A DNA stretch of 33,513 bases. It comes from Psilocybe azurescens (lineage: Eukaryota; Basidiomycota; Agaricomycetes; Agaricales; Agrocybaceae). Below the pieces are notes generated by a model. The model was not told the DNA's origin and did no database searches. It saw only the letters and a program-made list of their open reading frames with translations. The DNA is taken from the NCBI GenBank assembly GCA_023853785.1, contig JAJIRX010000299.1:1-33513 (forward strand), read 5' to 3'. Every line of letters begins with the position of its first letter. Positions within the stretch are counted from its first letter, which is position 1. Of the stretch, positions 31,871 to 33,513 are shown piece after piece. The translations under genes were made by a program, and so were the position numbers.

Positions 31871-32555
31871 TGACTTCCCTCTGCACTCCACACCTTTGAG
31901 TTATAGGTTCCTCCACTGTTCTTTCAGTTTATTATAGGTTTTGTTTTGTTTTGTGCACAGCAGAGCAGTCATCTGGCATCATCAGTGTGCTGGGCATGCA
32001 AGATGGGGTGTGTGGGCATGCTTATTCTGGTTGACATACATAACTGGGTTCAACAGACTCTTACAATGCACAACATTCACATCTATGGAGTAGGCACTGG
32101 TTAGCCTCATTTTCACAGCTTGATCAACATTAAAGTCTCACTATTATCTTTTGTATTTTGCTATGTAGGACTTGATTGGGCATAGACACAGACGAGGTTA
32201 GACATCTAATATTTGGTTGGGATTTAATAGTTGTCAACTTAGTCTGATTTCTAAAATCTCATTACAGGCTCTCTAACAAAGCACATAGTGCATGTCTATG
32301 GTGTGGATAAAAACAAGGTGAGATTGTCTGCAGCACTAAAAATTTAAATTTAGTGATGTAATTAAACAGACTCACAGAGCGTGAATCCTGAAGAAGAAGA
32401 TATATTAAGCAGAGCTGTGGACACTATTATGGGGATACTTACTTAGCCAGTTTATTATGGCCTTATATTCAAAGTGGGTGCAGAGCATTTTAAAGAGGAA
32501 TATATTACTTGATACTATTGGTATATCATTATGCGCTCCCGGTAATATTGTCCAA
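31871..32555. other. AT-rich DNA without recognised features
   Basis: No gene, RNA or transposon terminus could be supported. Confidence 0.4.
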
Positions 32556-32665
32556 CATTGCATGCTCATCCTCAGATATGCACACCCCAGCCCCTGCATG
32601 TCCCTTTGCATACCAGTTTTGCATGCCCCAGCATGCCCCGCACACCCTGGCACAGTAAATAACCC
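32556..32665. repeat. TGCATGCCCC-like minisatellite
   Basis: A CA- and CCCC-rich stretch with repeated CATGC, CCCCAGC and CACACCC motifs. The open frames on both strands here are products of the repeat. Confidence 0.5.
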
Positions 32666-32699
32666 AGCCCCCCAAAGAGAACAATGCTGGTGCTGACCA

Positions 32700-32965
32700 G
32701 TGTAGGTAAAACTTACAGTGAATCAAATACAGAACTTATGTAAGAATTGCTGTAAGAGCGACATACAGCACTTCTGTTTGAAAATAATACAGATAACAAA
32801 CAGATATTCTGTTTGGTGGCTGTAAGTTAAACAAACAGTATTTCTGTTTCTAAGCTGTGTCAATACACCCAAATAAAGAGAATTTCTATTCTTTGTCTGT
32901 TTGTTAAATATACAGAACAGCTATGTAATTGCTGTATGTTATACAAACACGCATGCGGGCGTAAA
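32700..32965. repeat. region dense in ACAG and CTGT motifs
   Basis: Around sixteen ACAG or CTGT tetramers, many as TACAG, CTGTTTG or CAAACAG, lie in about 260 bp on both strands. Small inverted pairs such as AACTTACAG and CTGTAAGTT are visible. It resembles the subterminal part of a DNA transposon, but no terminus or target duplication is found. Confidence 0.4.
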
Positions 32966-33279
32966 CCATTCTGAGCTTACAATTCATAGTGAGACACAGA
33001 GGCCCTTATTTTTGCGATTGTTATCTGTAATAAACTAGTACATTATACTAGTGAAGGGTAGGAGATATGCCAGACTATTAGGCTTTGAGGCTTCATTTCA
33101 TAGTGGGCCAATGAGCATAGTAGACCTTACAAACTAACTAAGGTGTAGTGTGGCCTATTAATCAGCGCTACAAATCAAAGACTACCTTTAGTTTCCTACA
33201 CAGCTATCAAAGCAACCCTAACTGAGTGCCCGAGGTGATTGCCTGTCCCATTGATCATGCTATTAGTGTTACAACAAGT

Positions 33280-33513
33280 CTTTTTCTTTTTCTTTCTCCT
33301 TTCTTTTCTTTTCTTTTCCTTTTCTTTGTCATCATTTACATTATTGATACATCATCATGTTTTGATGAACTCTGTTTATCATATCTACTTAAACTCCATC
33401 ATATCTTTGATGGACTTTCACTCATCATTTATTTCATTTTCATCTTTTATGATACATCTTTGATGAACGCTTGATCTATTCATTCTTATATACATCTGCT
33501 GATGAACATTCAA
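33280..33513. repeat. CT-rich tract and TTTGATGAAC repeats at the right edge
   Basis: A CT-rich tract (33282-33328) is followed by four imperfect copies of CATCAT..TTTGATGAAC near 33350, 33400, 33450 and 33495. The array may continue past the window. The two open frames here are composition artefacts. Confidence 0.6.

Noticed and set aside
1..33513. CRISPR array or prokaryotic operon
   Set aside because: No regularly spaced short direct repeats with unique spacers, and the genes contain spliceosomal introns.

Overview
The window looks like nuclear DNA of a filamentous basidiomycete, most likely an Agaricomycete. Four things point there: introns of 48-70 bases with GT..AG ends and CTAAC-like branch sites; a GC-rich, Gln-rich C2H2 zinc-finger regulator; remnants of a DUF6534-type seven-helix membrane protein, a family I know mainly from mushroom-forming fungi; and fungal Tc1 and hAT-like DNA transposons. 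There are no bacterial operons and no rRNA, tRNA or CRISPR that I can support.

Layout. 1-299 (minus): a partial exon of an unrecognised gene running off the left edge. 300-7160: mostly intergenic, with one possible 160-residue minus-strand ORF (2233-2715), a 96-bp tandem duplication (3946-4120) and an array of 230-bp repeats (5585-6150). 7162-10189 (+): a two-finger C2H2 transcription factor. 10190-13625: a pyrimidine-rich 3' flank and intergenic DNA. 13626-16490 (minus): a six-exon gene for a coiled-coil, Pro-rich protein of about 860 residues, convergent with the transcription factor. 16947-17257 (minus): two likely exons of another gene. 18226-20147 (+): a DUF6534-like membrane protein gene with very small exons, damaged. 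20885-26176: a nested transposon block. 26770-27240 (minus): a small Cys-rich protein gene with a TATA box. 27250-33513: AT-rich, gene-poor DNA with several short tandem repeats.

The transposon block is the clearest structure. An outer element has 547-bp terminal inverted repeats. Inside it are a hAT-like miniature element with an exact 8-bp target duplication, a Tc1 element inserted in that miniature element, and a second hAT-like miniature element full of GTTCAG motifs. The Tc1 arms are nearly identical, so it is probably the youngest layer.

A second theme is reading-frame breakage without loss of coding character. The zinc-finger gene changes frame more than ten times, nearly always as if one base were missing. 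The coiled-coil gene has three one-base breaks, all at short runs of G or C, and its exon phases close exactly once these are counted. The Tc1 transposase has two. The simplest reading is an assembly with uncorrected homopolymer errors, so genes that look like pseudogenes here may be intact in the organism. The transcription factor, the coiled-coil protein and the Cys-rich protein show no evident functional link.
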